Below are positions 19,305 through 27,736 of a DNA stretch of 60,094 bases, piece after piece. Position numbers and translations under genes: made by a program. The first letter of the stretch is position 1. Every line of letters begins with the position of its first letter. The stretch comes from Flavobacteriaceae bacterium (GTDB taxonomy: Bacteria; Bacteroidota; Bacteroidia; Flavobacteriales; Flavobacteriaceae), in assembly GCA_021648755.1 (NCBI GenBank), contig JAKISG010000012.1, forward strand, positions 1-60,094. Reading direction: 5' to 3'. The notes under the pieces were generated by a model. The model had not been told where the DNA came from. It worked only from the letters and a program-made list of their open reading frames with translations, and searched no databases.

Positions 19305-19645
19305 AAAAGATAATATTTATTTATTTATTTATTTATTTATCAAGTTGTAAAACAACAACAGGATATTATCATGGATACGTTTTAGATAAAAAAACGAATC
19401 CAATTAGTAATGTGAAAGTTAGTGAATATCATAAAATTCATTTGTCAACAATCACTGATAGTACTGGCTATTTTAGACTATATCATAGCCCAAATTTTGT
19501 TTCAAATTTAATATTCTATAAAGAAGGTTACCAGACAGATACCATTCAAACAAGATGGAATCGATATGATGGTCTTGGGCAAAGGTTTTTAAATAAAATT
19601 CCTGATACTCTTATAATACAAAAGGTAAATATATCTAACAGATAG
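19301..19645 (+). CDS. Small lipoprotein with carboxypeptidase-regulatory-like fold, candidate immunity protein
   Basis: Start ATG at 19301 overlaps the effector stop by four bases (ATGA), which implies translational coupling. The 114-residue product has a signal ending in lipobox LSSC followed by KTTTG. A CarboxypepD_reg-like beta-sandwich follows (YHGYVLDKKTNPISNVKVSE, then a DSTGYFRL segment). The periplasmic lipoprotein location and overlap with a protease toxin gene suggest self-protection. That role is inference. Its signal peptide is encoded by a tetranucleotide repeat, so the gene may switch by slippage. Confidence 0.75.
   Translation: MKKIIFIYLFIYLSSCKTTTGYYHGYVLDKKTNPISNVKVSEYHKIHLSTITDSTGYFRLYHSPNFVSNLIFYKEGYQTDTIQTRWNRYDGLGQRFLNKIPDTLIIQKVNISNR
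19315..19340 (+). repeat. (ATTT)6 tetranucleotide tract inside a coding region
   Basis: Six ATTT units plus AT lie within the signal-peptide codons of the lipoprotein gene. Gain or loss of one unit would shift the frame and stop export or expression. Confidence 0.9.
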
Positions 19646-19756
19646 TTTTATTAATATAATATAAAGTGTTTAAAATAGAAAAAAGGATAAATTAATTAGA
19701 TAAAAATCATAAACGGCTTAGAACATTGTATAAAATTTATAGCGGTTGTTGTGCAT

Positions 19757-19786
19757 ACTATCTACTAAAGTGTGTAAAGTTTAAAT
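19757..19786 (+). repeat. IS-end-like dispersed repeat, copy 1
   Basis: The 30 bases containing ACTAAAGTGTGTAAAGTTT recur with one mismatch, inverted, at 35733-35762, and more loosely at 20211-20232 and 43844-43870. It looks like the terminus of an insertion sequence whose transposase is missing here. The surrounding gap (19646-19839) holds no gene. Confidence 0.6.
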
Positions 19787-19839
19787 TTCAGGGTTCGTAG
19801 AATCTCAAAAAAAATTTATTAACTTTAGATAAAATTAAA

Positions 19840-20163
19840 ATGAGAAAACTATTTATAATATTGATTTTTTTAACGCTTACTAATTGCAAAGGACGAGAAA
19901 AAAATGAGCAAAAAGATAAATCTAAAACAGAAAAAAATATAAAAACTTTTGATATAGAAAAATTTGAAAAAAATAAAGTAGATGGAGAATGTAATTTTGT
20001 ATTAGCAGATGGTACTAAAATAAGACAAACATCAAGTGAAAGTACTTTTTCTGAATATATAACATTTCCTAAACCTGAATTATTTATGAAGTTTAAAAGT
20101 TATTATAAAAATGGAAAACTAAAACGATATATACGGTTTCTGGACTATCTACTAATTTTGTGA
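19840..20163 (+). pseudogene. Truncated lipoprotein gene, possible orphan immunity gene
   Basis: The frame starts with a lipoprotein signal (lipobox LTNC near residue 16) and a Lys/Glu-rich linker. It then shows a LADGTKIRQTSSESTFSEYI segment and a YYKNGKLKRYI strand that looks like the beginning of a longer repeat-type domain. It ends abruptly in RFLDYLLIL exactly where IS-end-like sequence (GGACTATCTACTA) begins. The C-terminal part was therefore probably lost by insertion. It lies 194 bases behind the effector and lipoprotein pair, which suggests an additional immunity or orphan gene. I do not recognise a named family. Confidence 0.55.
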
Positions 20164-20232
20164 CTAATTTTCTACGTCACTTTTTTTCTTACATTTCAAG
20201 AGGCGTAATATATCCTAAAAAAGTGTGTAAAC
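20143..20232. mobile_element. Short IS remnant with two degenerate ends
   Basis: The segment starts with GGACTATCTACTA and ends with TATCCTAAAAAAGTGTGTAAA, resembling the other dispersed copies. About 90 bases without coding capacity lie between, so this is a solo remnant or a very small non-autonomous element. It interrupts the preceding lipoprotein gene. Confidence 0.45.
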
Positions 20233-20235
20233 TAT

Positions 20236-21009
20236 TTATTGGAATAATATTTTTATACCAACAAAAGCAATTAATAATGCGGTAACTATTTTAATTATTT
20301 TTGGATCTAGAATTGCAACACTTAATCGCGAACCTATTTGTCCTCCAACAAATACAACAACTAATAAAACAAAAGTAATATAAAAATCTAATCTAAACTC
20401 AGCGTTTTGCATTTGCCCAAGTAAGCCTGCAACTGAATTTACTAAAATAAACAAACTAGTTGTTGCTGCAATTTTTTTAGGCCTGTCCCATTTAGTTAAA
20501 TGTAATAATGGCGCTAAAAAAACACCGCCACCAATGCCAACAATACCTGAAACAAAACCAATTAAACCTCCATAAAAAGCATTTTTGTACGTTTTATTTC
20601 TTTTTATTAAATTTTTTTGCGACTTTAAATTATTAGAGACAAACATTAATATAGCAGCAATTATTAAAGCAAATGCTAGAAAAATAAAAAAGAAACGCTC
20701 TTGAATTTTTAAAAAGCCTCCTAAAAAAGCCATGGGTACACTTAAAGAGACTAACGGTAATACTTTTTTAAAATCTAATAACTTATTTTTAGCAAATAAA
20801 TACGTACCTCCAGAAACAACCACTACATTACATAATAATGAAATTGTTCTAATTTCTATAAAAGCAATTCCTGTTAAAGATAAAATAGCTAAATAACTAG
20901 AACCTCCGCCAAAACCTACAGATGAATATAATATTGCTATCCAAAAAAATGCAATTATTAGTAAAAAATGCTGCTGTATAATTTCTAAAAATAATGTTAA
21001 TAATTCCAT
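20236..21009 (-). CDS. TSUP (TauE/SafE) family anion exporter
   Basis: A 257-residue inner-membrane protein with about eight hydrophobic helices in two homologous halves. The signature glycine-rich motifs are visible: YSSVGFGGGSSYLA near residue 30 and VSGIVGIGGGVFLAPLL near residue 155. Members export sulfite, sulfoacetate or related organosulfur anions. The specific substrate cannot be read from the sequence. A small membrane-protein frame ends seven bases upstream and could be co-transcribed. Confidence 0.9.
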   Translation of the reverse strand: MELLTLFLEIIQQHFLLIIAFFWIAILYSSVGFGGGSSYLAILSLTGIAFIEIRTISLLCNVVVVSGGTYLFAKNKLLDFKKVLPLVSLSVPMAFLGGFLKIQERFFFIFLAFALIIAAILMFVSNNLKSQKNLIKRNKTYKNAFYGGLIGFVSGIVGIGGGVFLAPLLHLTKWDRPKKIAATTSLFILVNSVAGLLGQMQNAEFRLDFYITFVLLVVVFVGGQIGSRLSVAILDPKIIKIVTALLIAFVGIKILFQ

Positions 21010-21015
21010 TAAAAA

Positions 21016-21162
21016 TTACTTTTTAAAAATACCAAGTGAAATAATTATTTTTCTTAAGGGTTCTTTTGCGTAAAACAATTCAAAAATTATAAAACCAAAA
21101 ATTAGTAATTGTAACTTATCTAATATCTTTTTAAAGGAAAGCTTATCATAATTTTTATCCAT
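21016..21162 (-). CDS. Small membrane protein (48 residues) upstream of TSUP gene
   Basis: A short frame with a charged start (MDKNYDKLSFKKILDK), one hydrophobic helix (LQLLIFGFIIFELFY) and a second short hydrophobic stretch. Its stop lies seven bases before the TSUP start, which suggests an operon. I do not recognise a family. The spacing and single membrane span make a real gene plausible but not certain. The gap from 21163 to 21461 contains nothing I can identify. Confidence 0.5.
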   Translation of the reverse strand: MDKNYDKLSFKKILDKLQLLIFGFIIFELFYAKEPLRKIIISLGIFKK

Positions 21163-21461
21163 TTTTAATTCTTTTTAAGATGATTGAAAGATACTATTTT
21201 TTAAAGATTGATTTTATATATTTACCTAAATAAATAAACTTTATAATTTCCGAAAAATAACACCAAAAACACTACAAAAAACCCTGTAAAATTTTGAATT
21301 AAAATTGCTACTAATTTTCAATGGAAACAAAAATGAACTAAAGTTTTAGAATACTATTTTTCCTCTCTGAAAAATAGAATGATTTATAGGTGCAAAGTTA
21401 AACATTACATAACTTAAATTCATTTAATTTTTTTATCTTGCAAAATATAAAATTACTGAAA

Positions 21462-22016
21462 ATGAATAAAACAAGATGTAAATGGGTTAGTAATGACTTA
21501 TTATACCAAGAATATCATGATAAAGAATGGGGAAAACCTGTTTATGACGATAAAATATTATTTGAATTTTTAATTTTAGAATCTTTTCAAGCAGGTTTAA
21601 GTTGGATTACTATACTTAAAAAAAGAGATGGTTTTAAAAAAGCGTTCCATAATTTTGATTTTAAAAAAATAAGTAGTTATGATGCAAAAAAACAGGAAGA
21701 ATTAAGGCAAGATTCAGGTATAGTTCGTAATAAATTAAAAATAAAAGCAGCAACAACAAATGCTTTAGTATTTATTAAAATTCAAAAAGAATTTGGCTCT
21801 TTTTCTAAATATATTTGGGATTTTGTTGGCGGAAAACCAATCGTAAATAAATTTAAAACATTACAAGATGTTCCTACAAAAACAATACTATCCGATAAAA
21901 TTTCTAAAGACCTAAAAAAAAGGGGGTTTAAATTTATGGGCTCAACAATTATGTATGCTTATATGCAAGCAGTTGGTATCGTAAATGACCATACAACCGA
22001 TTGTTTTTGTTATTAA
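21462..22016 (+). CDS. tag: DNA-3-methyladenine glycosylase I
   Basis: ATG at 21462 is preferred over an upstream TTG at 21438, because the family starts with a conserved RCKWV segment directly after the initiator and the TTG lies within a likely -7 box. The 184-residue enzyme shows the Tag signatures: YHDKEWGKPVYDD, FQAGLSWITILKKRDGFKKA and a C-terminal GSTIMYAYMQAVGIVNDH. A CxH...HxxxCFC zinc-type arrangement is formed by Cys near the start and the final HTTDCFC. It excises 3-methyladenine from alkylated DNA. Confidence 0.95.
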   Translation: MNKTRCKWVSNDLLYQEYHDKEWGKPVYDDKILFEFLILESFQAGLSWITILKKRDGFKKAFHNFDFKKISSYDAKKQEELRQDSGIVRNKLKIKAATTNALVFIKIQKEFGSFSKYIWDFVGGKPIVNKFKTLQDVPTKTILSDKISKDLKKRGFKFMGSTIMYAYMQAVGIVNDHTTDCFCY

Positions 22017-22098
22017 CTATTTTTCTAGTGCCTTGTTGTATTTTTTCAAAATATAAATGAAATTAATATTGAACTGAGAAAATTACTTTGGAAAAAGT

Positions 22099-22150
22099 AA
22101 ACAAACAAACAAACAAACAAATAAACAAATAAATAAATAAATAAATAAAT
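22099..22150 (+). repeat. Tetranucleotide tract (AAAC/AAAT, 13 units) abutting a start codon
   Basis: Five AAAC units, one AAAT, one AAAC and six AAAT units run without interruption into the ATG of the epimerase gene. The tract lies between a likely -7 box (around 22084) and the start codon, so unit number sets leader length. Confidence 0.95.
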
Positions 22151-23132
22151 GTACGAAACAAAATACCACAATACAGACCTCTCAAAATTAAATTTTTTAG
22201 TTACTGGAGGCGCTGGTTTTATTGGCTCTAATATTATTAAATACCTATTAAAATACGGAGCAAAAAAAGTGCGTGTTTTAGATAATTTATCCAATGGTTA
22301 TTATCATAATATTAAGGAGTTTGAAAACAATCCTGCATTTGAATTTATAGAAGGTGATATCTGTAATTTAGAAACCTGTAAAAAGGCAGTACAAAACATT
22401 GATTATGTCTCACATCAAGCAGCTTTAGGCTCGGTACCAAGGTCAATTGACAACCCTGTAAAAACAGACCAAGTAAATTCTGGAGGTTTTTTAAACATGT
22501 TAGTTGCCATAAAAGAAAGTACAACTGTAAAACGGATGGTCTATGCAGCTTCAAGTTCAACTTATGGTGATAGTAAAATATTACCAAAAGTAGAAGATAA
22601 TATAGGTAAACCTCTTTCTCCTTATGCGGTAACCAAATTAGTAAACGAGTTATATGCAACTGTTTTTGCAAAAACTTACCAAACAGATACTATTGGCTTT
22701 AGGTATTTCAATATTTTTGGACCAAAACAAAGTCCAAATGGCGCTTATGCAGCTGTAATTCCAATTTTTATGCAAGCTATTAAAGATAATAAAGCCCCTA
22801 TTATAAATGGTGATGGTGAGCAAACTCGTGATTTTACCTATGTAGAAAATGCTGTACAAGCAAATATCAGAGGTATGTTTGCGCCTAAAAAAGCAGCTAA
22901 TCAAGTTTATAATATTGCATGTGGAAATAGAATAAGTCTAAATAAACTTTGGGAAAGTTTACAAGAAATTTCTGATAAAAAAATAGAAGCACTTTATGGA
23001 CCGAATAGACAAGGTGATGTTCGTGATTCTTTAGCAGATATTAATAAAGCAGGTAATTTAATAAATTATAAACCGTTATTTGATATTGACAAAGGACTAG
23101 CGATTACTTTTGATTGGTTTATCAAACAATAA
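22149..23132 (+). CDS. UDP-N-acetylglucosamine 4-epimerase-like SDR enzyme
   Basis: The 327-residue extended SDR enzyme has the NAD-binding LVTGGAGFIGSN motif near residue 20 and the catalytic Ser-Ser and YAVTK (YxxxK) near residue 155. The QAALGSVPRSIDNP segment is typical of the WbpP/TviC group, which interconvert UDP-GlcNAc and UDP-GalNAc or their uronic acids. It makes a nucleotide sugar for surface polysaccharide in the cytoplasm. The UDP-sugar dehydrogenase gene follows 71 bases later. Expression may vary through the tetranucleotide tract in its leader. Confidence 0.88.
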   Translation: MYETKYHNTDLSKLNFLVTGGAGFIGSNIIKYLLKYGAKKVRVLDNLSNGYYHNIKEFENNPAFEFIEGDICNLETCKKAVQNIDYVSHQAALGSVPRSIDNPVKTDQVNSGGFLNMLVAIKESTTVKRMVYAASSSTYGDSKILPKVEDNIGKPLSPYAVTKLVNELYATVFAKTYQTDTIGFRYFNIFGPKQSPNGAYAAVIPIFMQAIKDNKAPIINGDGEQTRDFTYVENAVQANIRGMFAPKKAANQVYNIACGNRISLNKLWESLQEISDKKIEALYGPNRQGDVRDSLADINKAGNLINYKPLFDIDKGLAITFDWFIKQ

Positions 23133-23203
23133 TTAAAAACCGCTATACTTAATTTTCTATATTTAGTAGAAAATATATTTAAATAAAATTTCTTACAACA
23201 AAA

Positions 23204-24535
23204 ATGAAAAACAAGATAACCATAATAGGATCGGGATATGTAGGGTTAGTTACTGGCGCCTGCTTTGCAGAAATGGGAAACAAAGTAACTTGTGTAGATA
23301 TTGATACCATTAAAATCAAAAACTTACAAAAAGGAATTATACCAATATACGAACCAGGGCTAGAAGCATTAATCGCTACAAATTACCATAACGGAAATCT
23401 AAAATTTACAGCACATTTAGAATCTGTTATAGATCATACTGATATTTTATTTATTGCCGTAGGCACACCTATGAATGAAAATGGTTCAGCTGATTTAAAA
23501 CACGTGCTTACAGTTGCAAAAGAAATAGGCAAATTAATACAGAAGCCAATCTTAATAATTGATAAATCTACAGTTCCAGTTGGTACTGCAGAAAAAGTAA
23601 GACAATCAATACAGACACAATTAGACAAGCGGAAACTAACTATTACTTTTGATGTCGTTTCAAATCCTGAATTTTTAAAAGAAGGTAACGCAATTGCTGA
23701 TTTTATGAAGCCAGATCGAATTATTATTGGCTCTGAAAATGCACAATCTATTGCCATTTTAAAATCTATTTATGCTCCTTTTTTTAGAACTCATGATCGA
23801 TTTATTATAATGGATATTAAATCTGCTGAACTCACAAAATATGCAGCAAATGCTATGTTAGCTACTAAAATATCTTTTATGAACGAAATTGCTAATATTT
23901 GTGAATTAGTTGGTGCAGATGTAAATAAAGTTAGAGTTGGTATAGGCTCTGATTCTCGTATTGGCTATAATTACATTTACCCTGGCGCTGGCTTTGGTGG
24001 CTCTTGTTTACCTAAAGATGTTAATGCCTTAGCCTATACTGCAAAAGAATATGGCTATACTCCTACACTCCTTAAAGCGGTAAATACTGTTAATGACAAT
24101 CAAAAATTAGTGATTGCCAAAAAAGTTATCCAGCGCTTTGGAACAAACCTAACAGGTAAAACTTTTACAATTTGGGGACTAGCATTTAAACCAGGAACAG
24201 ATGATATGCGACAAGCACCTGCAATTTATACAATCAATGAACTAACTAAAAGAGGTGCTAAAATAAATGCTTATGACCCTAAAGCCACCCAAGAGGCTAA
24301 AACATATTATTTAAAAAATAACAAACACGTTTCTTATTTTAAAGATAAATATAATGCTTTAAAGAAATCAGATGCATTACTATTACTTACAGAATGGAAA
24401 GAGTTTCGTTCTCCAAATTTTGATACAATTAAAGATAACTTAAATCAAGCAATTATTTTTGATGGCAGAAACCAATATAACGCATTTCATTTAGATAAAA
24501 ATGGATTTGAATATTATCAAATCGGAAAAAAATAA
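23204..24535 (+). CDS. UDP-glucose/UDP-HexNAc 6-dehydrogenase
   Basis: The 443-residue protein has the Rossmann motif IIGSGYVGLVTGACFAEMG at the start and the VGTPMNENGSADL segment. The catalytic Cys is in the YPGAGFGGSCLPKD motif near residue 265. The C-terminal domain has IWGLAFKPGTDDMRQAP. This is the UDP-glucose 6-dehydrogenase family, which oxidises a UDP-hexose to the uronic acid with two NAD. Pairing with the TviC/WbpP-like epimerase could equally mean a UDP-GlcNAc dehydrogenase role. No glycosyltransferase or flippase gene is adjacent. Confidence 0.92.
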   Translation: MKNKITIIGSGYVGLVTGACFAEMGNKVTCVDIDTIKIKNLQKGIIPIYEPGLEALIATNYHNGNLKFTAHLESVIDHTDILFIAVGTPMNENGSADLKHVLTVAKEIGKLIQKPILIIDKSTVPVGTAEKVRQSIQTQLDKRKLTITFDVVSNPEFLKEGNAIADFMKPDRIIIGSENAQSIAILKSIYAPFFRTHDRFIIMDIKSAELTKYAANAMLATKISFMNEIANICELVGADVNKVRVGIGSDSRIGYNYIYPGAGFGGSCLPKDVNALAYTAKEYGYTPTLLKAVNTVNDNQKLVIAKKVIQRFGTNLTGKTFTIWGLAFKPGTDDMRQAPAIYTINELTKRGAKINAYDPKATQEAKTYYLKNNKHVSYFKDKYNALKKSDALLLLTEWKEFRSPNFDTIKDNLNQAIIFDGRNQYNAFHLDKNGFEYYQIGKK

Positions 24536-24587
24536 TAAAACAGTTACAGCAATTTAGCAGATGGTATAGTTATAAACGCCAAACGCA

Positions 24588-24630
24588 TATTGCAATTACT
24601 CTAAAATAATTTGAAAGTAGGATTGCAATA
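24588..24630. terminator. Bidirectional hairpin between convergent genes
   Basis: TATTGCAAT at 24588-24596 pairs with ATTGCAATA at 24622-24630, and a further TACT/AGTA pairing lies inside. It stands between the ends of the dehydrogenase and TonB receptor genes, where a shared terminator is expected. Apart from this hairpin the 24536-24746 gap is empty. Confidence 0.5.
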
Positions 24631-24746
24631 GCGAAAAGAGTTATAAAGCAACAAAATATTAAGAAAATAAGAACTAAATTTTATTTCTAAATATTTTGCT
24701 GCTGAGTTTGATATTTTAGCTTTTTTTTCTAATCTAAAATAGCAGC

Positions 24747-27434
24747 TTAGAAGTTGAAATTCAATTTTGTGAACAATCGTGTACCGTCTAAGCCAAACTG
24801 GGTAGTTTGCCAAGGGTACTGAAATCGACCAACAAAATCTAAGTTTCTATCGTTTGGCACACCTCCATTTTCACTATAGGCTTCAGCAAAAGTGTCAGGA
24901 AAGACATTAAAAAGGTTGTTTGCTCCTACTGTGAAATTTATTTTATCACTAAAATTATAAGAAAAACTTAAATCAGTAAGTGTTTTAGCACCATATGTTG
25001 CATCATTTGAAGGATCGTTTGGATGTCTGTAAGTTACCTCTCCGTAATTCATAAAAGACAACATTGTAGAAAAACGGTTAATTTTATAATTGGCAGATGC
25101 AATAATTTTTTGTCTAGGTCTCCAAGTTTCAACTCTAGAGACATCTTCTCTTGAGAAGATAGCGTTTCCTAGATTATTATCTTCAATAAAATTAGGGAAA
25201 TTAGTACTTCTTACTTCTGTTTTATTGAAGTTAGCAGCAATGCTCCCTCCTAAAGACCCTTCACCGATTTCAATATTATTATAACTAAATACGATATCAA
25301 CACCTTGCGTATTTGTGTTTATAGCGTTAAGGAAAAACCCTGCTGAACCTACGTTTATTTGATCTAATGTTTGATCAATAGGGTTTGTTGGGTCTCCTGT
25401 TGGGGTTACTTGTCCAGAAAGTACAATTCTATCATTAACATCTATGGAATATACATCTGCAGTAATACCCATATTTCTGTTAATACGATAGGTAACTCCA
25501 CCTCCGACATTAAAAGTAGTTTCTGCTACTAATCTCGGAATACCTAATGCTCTTAGGGCAGGGTCTGAGTTGTTCAAAATTCCGTTTTGTTGAATACCAT
25601 CTACCGTTAGGGTAGTAGTAATCGCTGTATAGAATACTTGATGTAATGAAGGTGCTCTAAATCCACTACTTAATGAACCTCTTATTGATAATTTATCATT
25701 TTTGGTTTTCCATCTCGTATTGATTTTCCAACTAATATTTGAACCAAAATCACTATAATTCTCAAAACGTAATGCACCACCAATTAAAAAACTTTCAGAG
25801 ATATCAGCAGTAATATCTGTATAAATACCTAAGTTATTTCGGTAATCGTTTGAAGCATTTTCAGGTTTAAAACCGCCAAAAGATTCAGACCCAGTTCTGT
25901 CATCAACGTCTGGTGTACCATCGCCATAAGAGGCAAATTCACCCGCTTCCGTAACAAAACGTTCCGTTCTGTGCTCCGCTCCAAATGCAACTGTTAGTGC
26001 TTCTATTTTGGTGTTTTCAAAGGTACGTACAATGTCTAAATTATTTACTATGTGGCTAAATTGGTGCGCTCCGTTATAAAAATCGGAAGGACTACTTGCG
26101 CCAAATGATTGGTTAAACGAATTGGTGATATAATAATCGATTCTGTTCTGACCCATAGTCGTACTCAAATCAAAATTCCACTCATTAAATACTGTTTTTA
26201 AACCCAAAGAGAAAGTATTATCTTTAATTTGTGGAGCCATTTCTGCTAAGAAAAAATCTTGTCCTGGATAAATTTGCTCAAACCCACTAACCCAATACGG
26301 AACTCTAGCGAATTGAGGTGCAGATCCGTTTCTATTGGTTAATGCTCCGAACGAATAAACTTCTGTTTGTGTTTCTTCATCAAGTGTATAACCTACGTTA
26401 TATGAGAAATTTGCAATAGTCATGTCAGGTAAACCAACTTGAAAACCAGCGCTTGGATTTCTATTTAAGAACGCTGTTAAATCATTTGTGTTGAATGGTG
26501 TGGTATCTGAAATACCCCAATAATTTGCCTCATCTGCTACACTGGTAATTGTTCCAGCACGTTGTGTGCGTTTTTGATCAAAGTAGTTTAAGGTAAAATT
26601 TGCATAACCTTTATCTGCTATTTTAACACCAAAGCCAGCCTCTATTTGGTACTGCTCACCATCTCCTTGGCTAGTTACACTATAACTAGTATTAACAAAT
26701 GGATCTGATGTTTTTTTCATTACTAAGTTGACAACTCCTGCCACAGCGTCAGAGCCGTATTGTGCTGCTGCGCCATCTCTCAAAATTTCTACACGTTCAA
26801 GTGCTGCAGAGGGAATTGATTTCATATCTACACCTACTTCACCACGTCCAGGAGTAACGTAACTATATACTAGGGCACTAGCATTTTTTCTTTTACCGTT
26901 TACCAATACTAATGTTCTACTTGGAAAAAGACCTCTCAAATCAGCAGGGCTAAAGTGTGCTGCTGCATCTGAAATAGGTTGTTCTGTAGCATTATAAGAA
27001 GGAACCTTAAACATCAATTGTTGATCTAAAACACCTTTACCAGACCCTTGTAATTCTGAAATTTTAATGTTATCAACTGGTACTGGAGAGTCAAACGAAG
27101 TTCTAGGTTTTCCTCTACTCCCCACAATTATAACTTCATCTAAGAATTGGCTAGACCTTAAACTTAAGTCAATTTTAGAACGACCATTAATATATTCTTC
27201 TTTGGTCATATAGCCAATAAAACTGAAAACCAATATTCCGTTTTTATCTGCTGAGAGTGAATAATTTCCGTCAAAATCAGTTGACGTTCCATTTGATGTG
27301 CCTTCTTCTAAAACATTTACACCAGGAATAGGGTTACCGTCATCATCGGTAACTGTTCCTGTAATATTCTGTTGGGCAAAAATAAATACTGTGCTTAACA
27401 CAGTAAAAATAAATATTAATATGTTTTTTTTCAT
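24747..27434 (-). CDS. TonB-dependent outer-membrane receptor
   Basis: An 895-residue receptor with a signal peptide ending in IFAQQ and an N-terminal CarboxypepD_reg-like domain (ITGTVTDDDGNPIPGVNV). The plug domain starts with EVIIVGSRGKPRTSFDSPVPVD and includes ERVEILRDGAAAQYGSDAVAGVVN. A long 22-strand barrel ends with Phe (LNFNF). The plug pattern is closer to siderophore, vitamin or dipeptide-type receptors than to SusC, and no SusD partner is present. It takes up an unknown ligand using TonB energy. Its leader carries four 11-bp tandem repeats. Confidence 0.93.
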   Translation of the reverse strand: MKKNILIFIFTVLSTVFIFAQQNITGTVTDDDGNPIPGVNVLEEGTSNGTSTDFDGNYSLSADKNGILVFSFIGYMTKEEYINGRSKIDLSLRSSQFLDEVIIVGSRGKPRTSFDSPVPVDNIKISELQGSGKGVLDQQLMFKVPSYNATEQPISDAAAHFSPADLRGLFPSRTLVLVNGKRKNASALVYSYVTPGRGEVGVDMKSIPSAALERVEILRDGAAAQYGSDAVAGVVNLVMKKTSDPFVNTSYSVTSQGDGEQYQIEAGFGVKIADKGYANFTLNYFDQKRTQRAGTITSVADEANYWGISDTTPFNTNDLTAFLNRNPSAGFQVGLPDMTIANFSYNVGYTLDEETQTEVYSFGALTNRNGSAPQFARVPYWVSGFEQIYPGQDFFLAEMAPQIKDNTFSLGLKTVFNEWNFDLSTTMGQNRIDYYITNSFNQSFGASSPSDFYNGAHQFSHIVNNLDIVRTFENTKIEALTVAFGAEHRTERFVTEAGEFASYGDGTPDVDDRTGSESFGGFKPENASNDYRNNLGIYTDITADISESFLIGGALRFENYSDFGSNISWKINTRWKTKNDKLSIRGSLSSGFRAPSLHQVFYTAITTTLTVDGIQQNGILNNSDPALRALGIPRLVAETTFNVGGGVTYRINRNMGITADVYSIDVNDRIVLSGQVTPTGDPTNPIDQTLDQINVGSAGFFLNAINTNTQGVDIVFSYNNIEIGEGSLGGSIAANFNKTEVRSTNFPNFIEDNNLGNAIFSREDVSRVETWRPRQKIIASANYKINRFSTMLSFMNYGEVTYRHPNDPSNDATYGAKTLTDLSFSYNFSDKINFTVGANNLFNVFPDTFAEAYSENGGVPNDRNLDFVGRFQYPWQTTQFGLDGTRLFTKLNFNF

Positions 27435-27438
27435 AATT

Positions 27439-27482
27439 AAGTTTGGTTTAAGTTTGGTTTAAGTTTGGTTTAAGTTTAGTTT
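27439..27482 (-). repeat. Four tandem copies of an 11-bp unit in the TonB receptor leader
   Basis: AAGTTTGGTTT occurs four times head to tail (the last copy with one G to A change), starting four bases upstream of the receptor start codon. The unit length is not a multiple of ten or three, so copy number would shift spacing between promoter and start. Confidence 0.95.
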
Positions 27483-27557
27483 AAATTGTTAAATTAGTTT
27501 AAATTATTAAAATCGGTACAATATATAAAATTTATTTTATTAATCAAAACGTATAGA

Positions 27558-27565
27558 CAAATTTA
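27558..27565 (-). promoter_or_regulatory. -7 promoter box (TAAATTTG) of the TonB receptor gene
   Basis: TAAATTTG on the minus strand fits TAnnTTTG about 120 bases before the start codon. If it is used, the 11-bp repeats are transcribed as leader RNA. The remainder of the 27435-27736 gap shows no gene. Confidence 0.4.
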
Positions 27566-27736
27566 AGGTTGAAAAGGTTAAAAAACACTATAAGCCTTGT
27601 GCTTGTAATCTAACATTAAATCAAATTTTAAAAAAAACTTAAAGTATAAACCTAAATATGCTTTTAGATTTATCTATAATTTTTTTTTAAAAAATATTGC
27701 CTCTACAAAAAATAATAGTATAAGACACGTTTTAAA

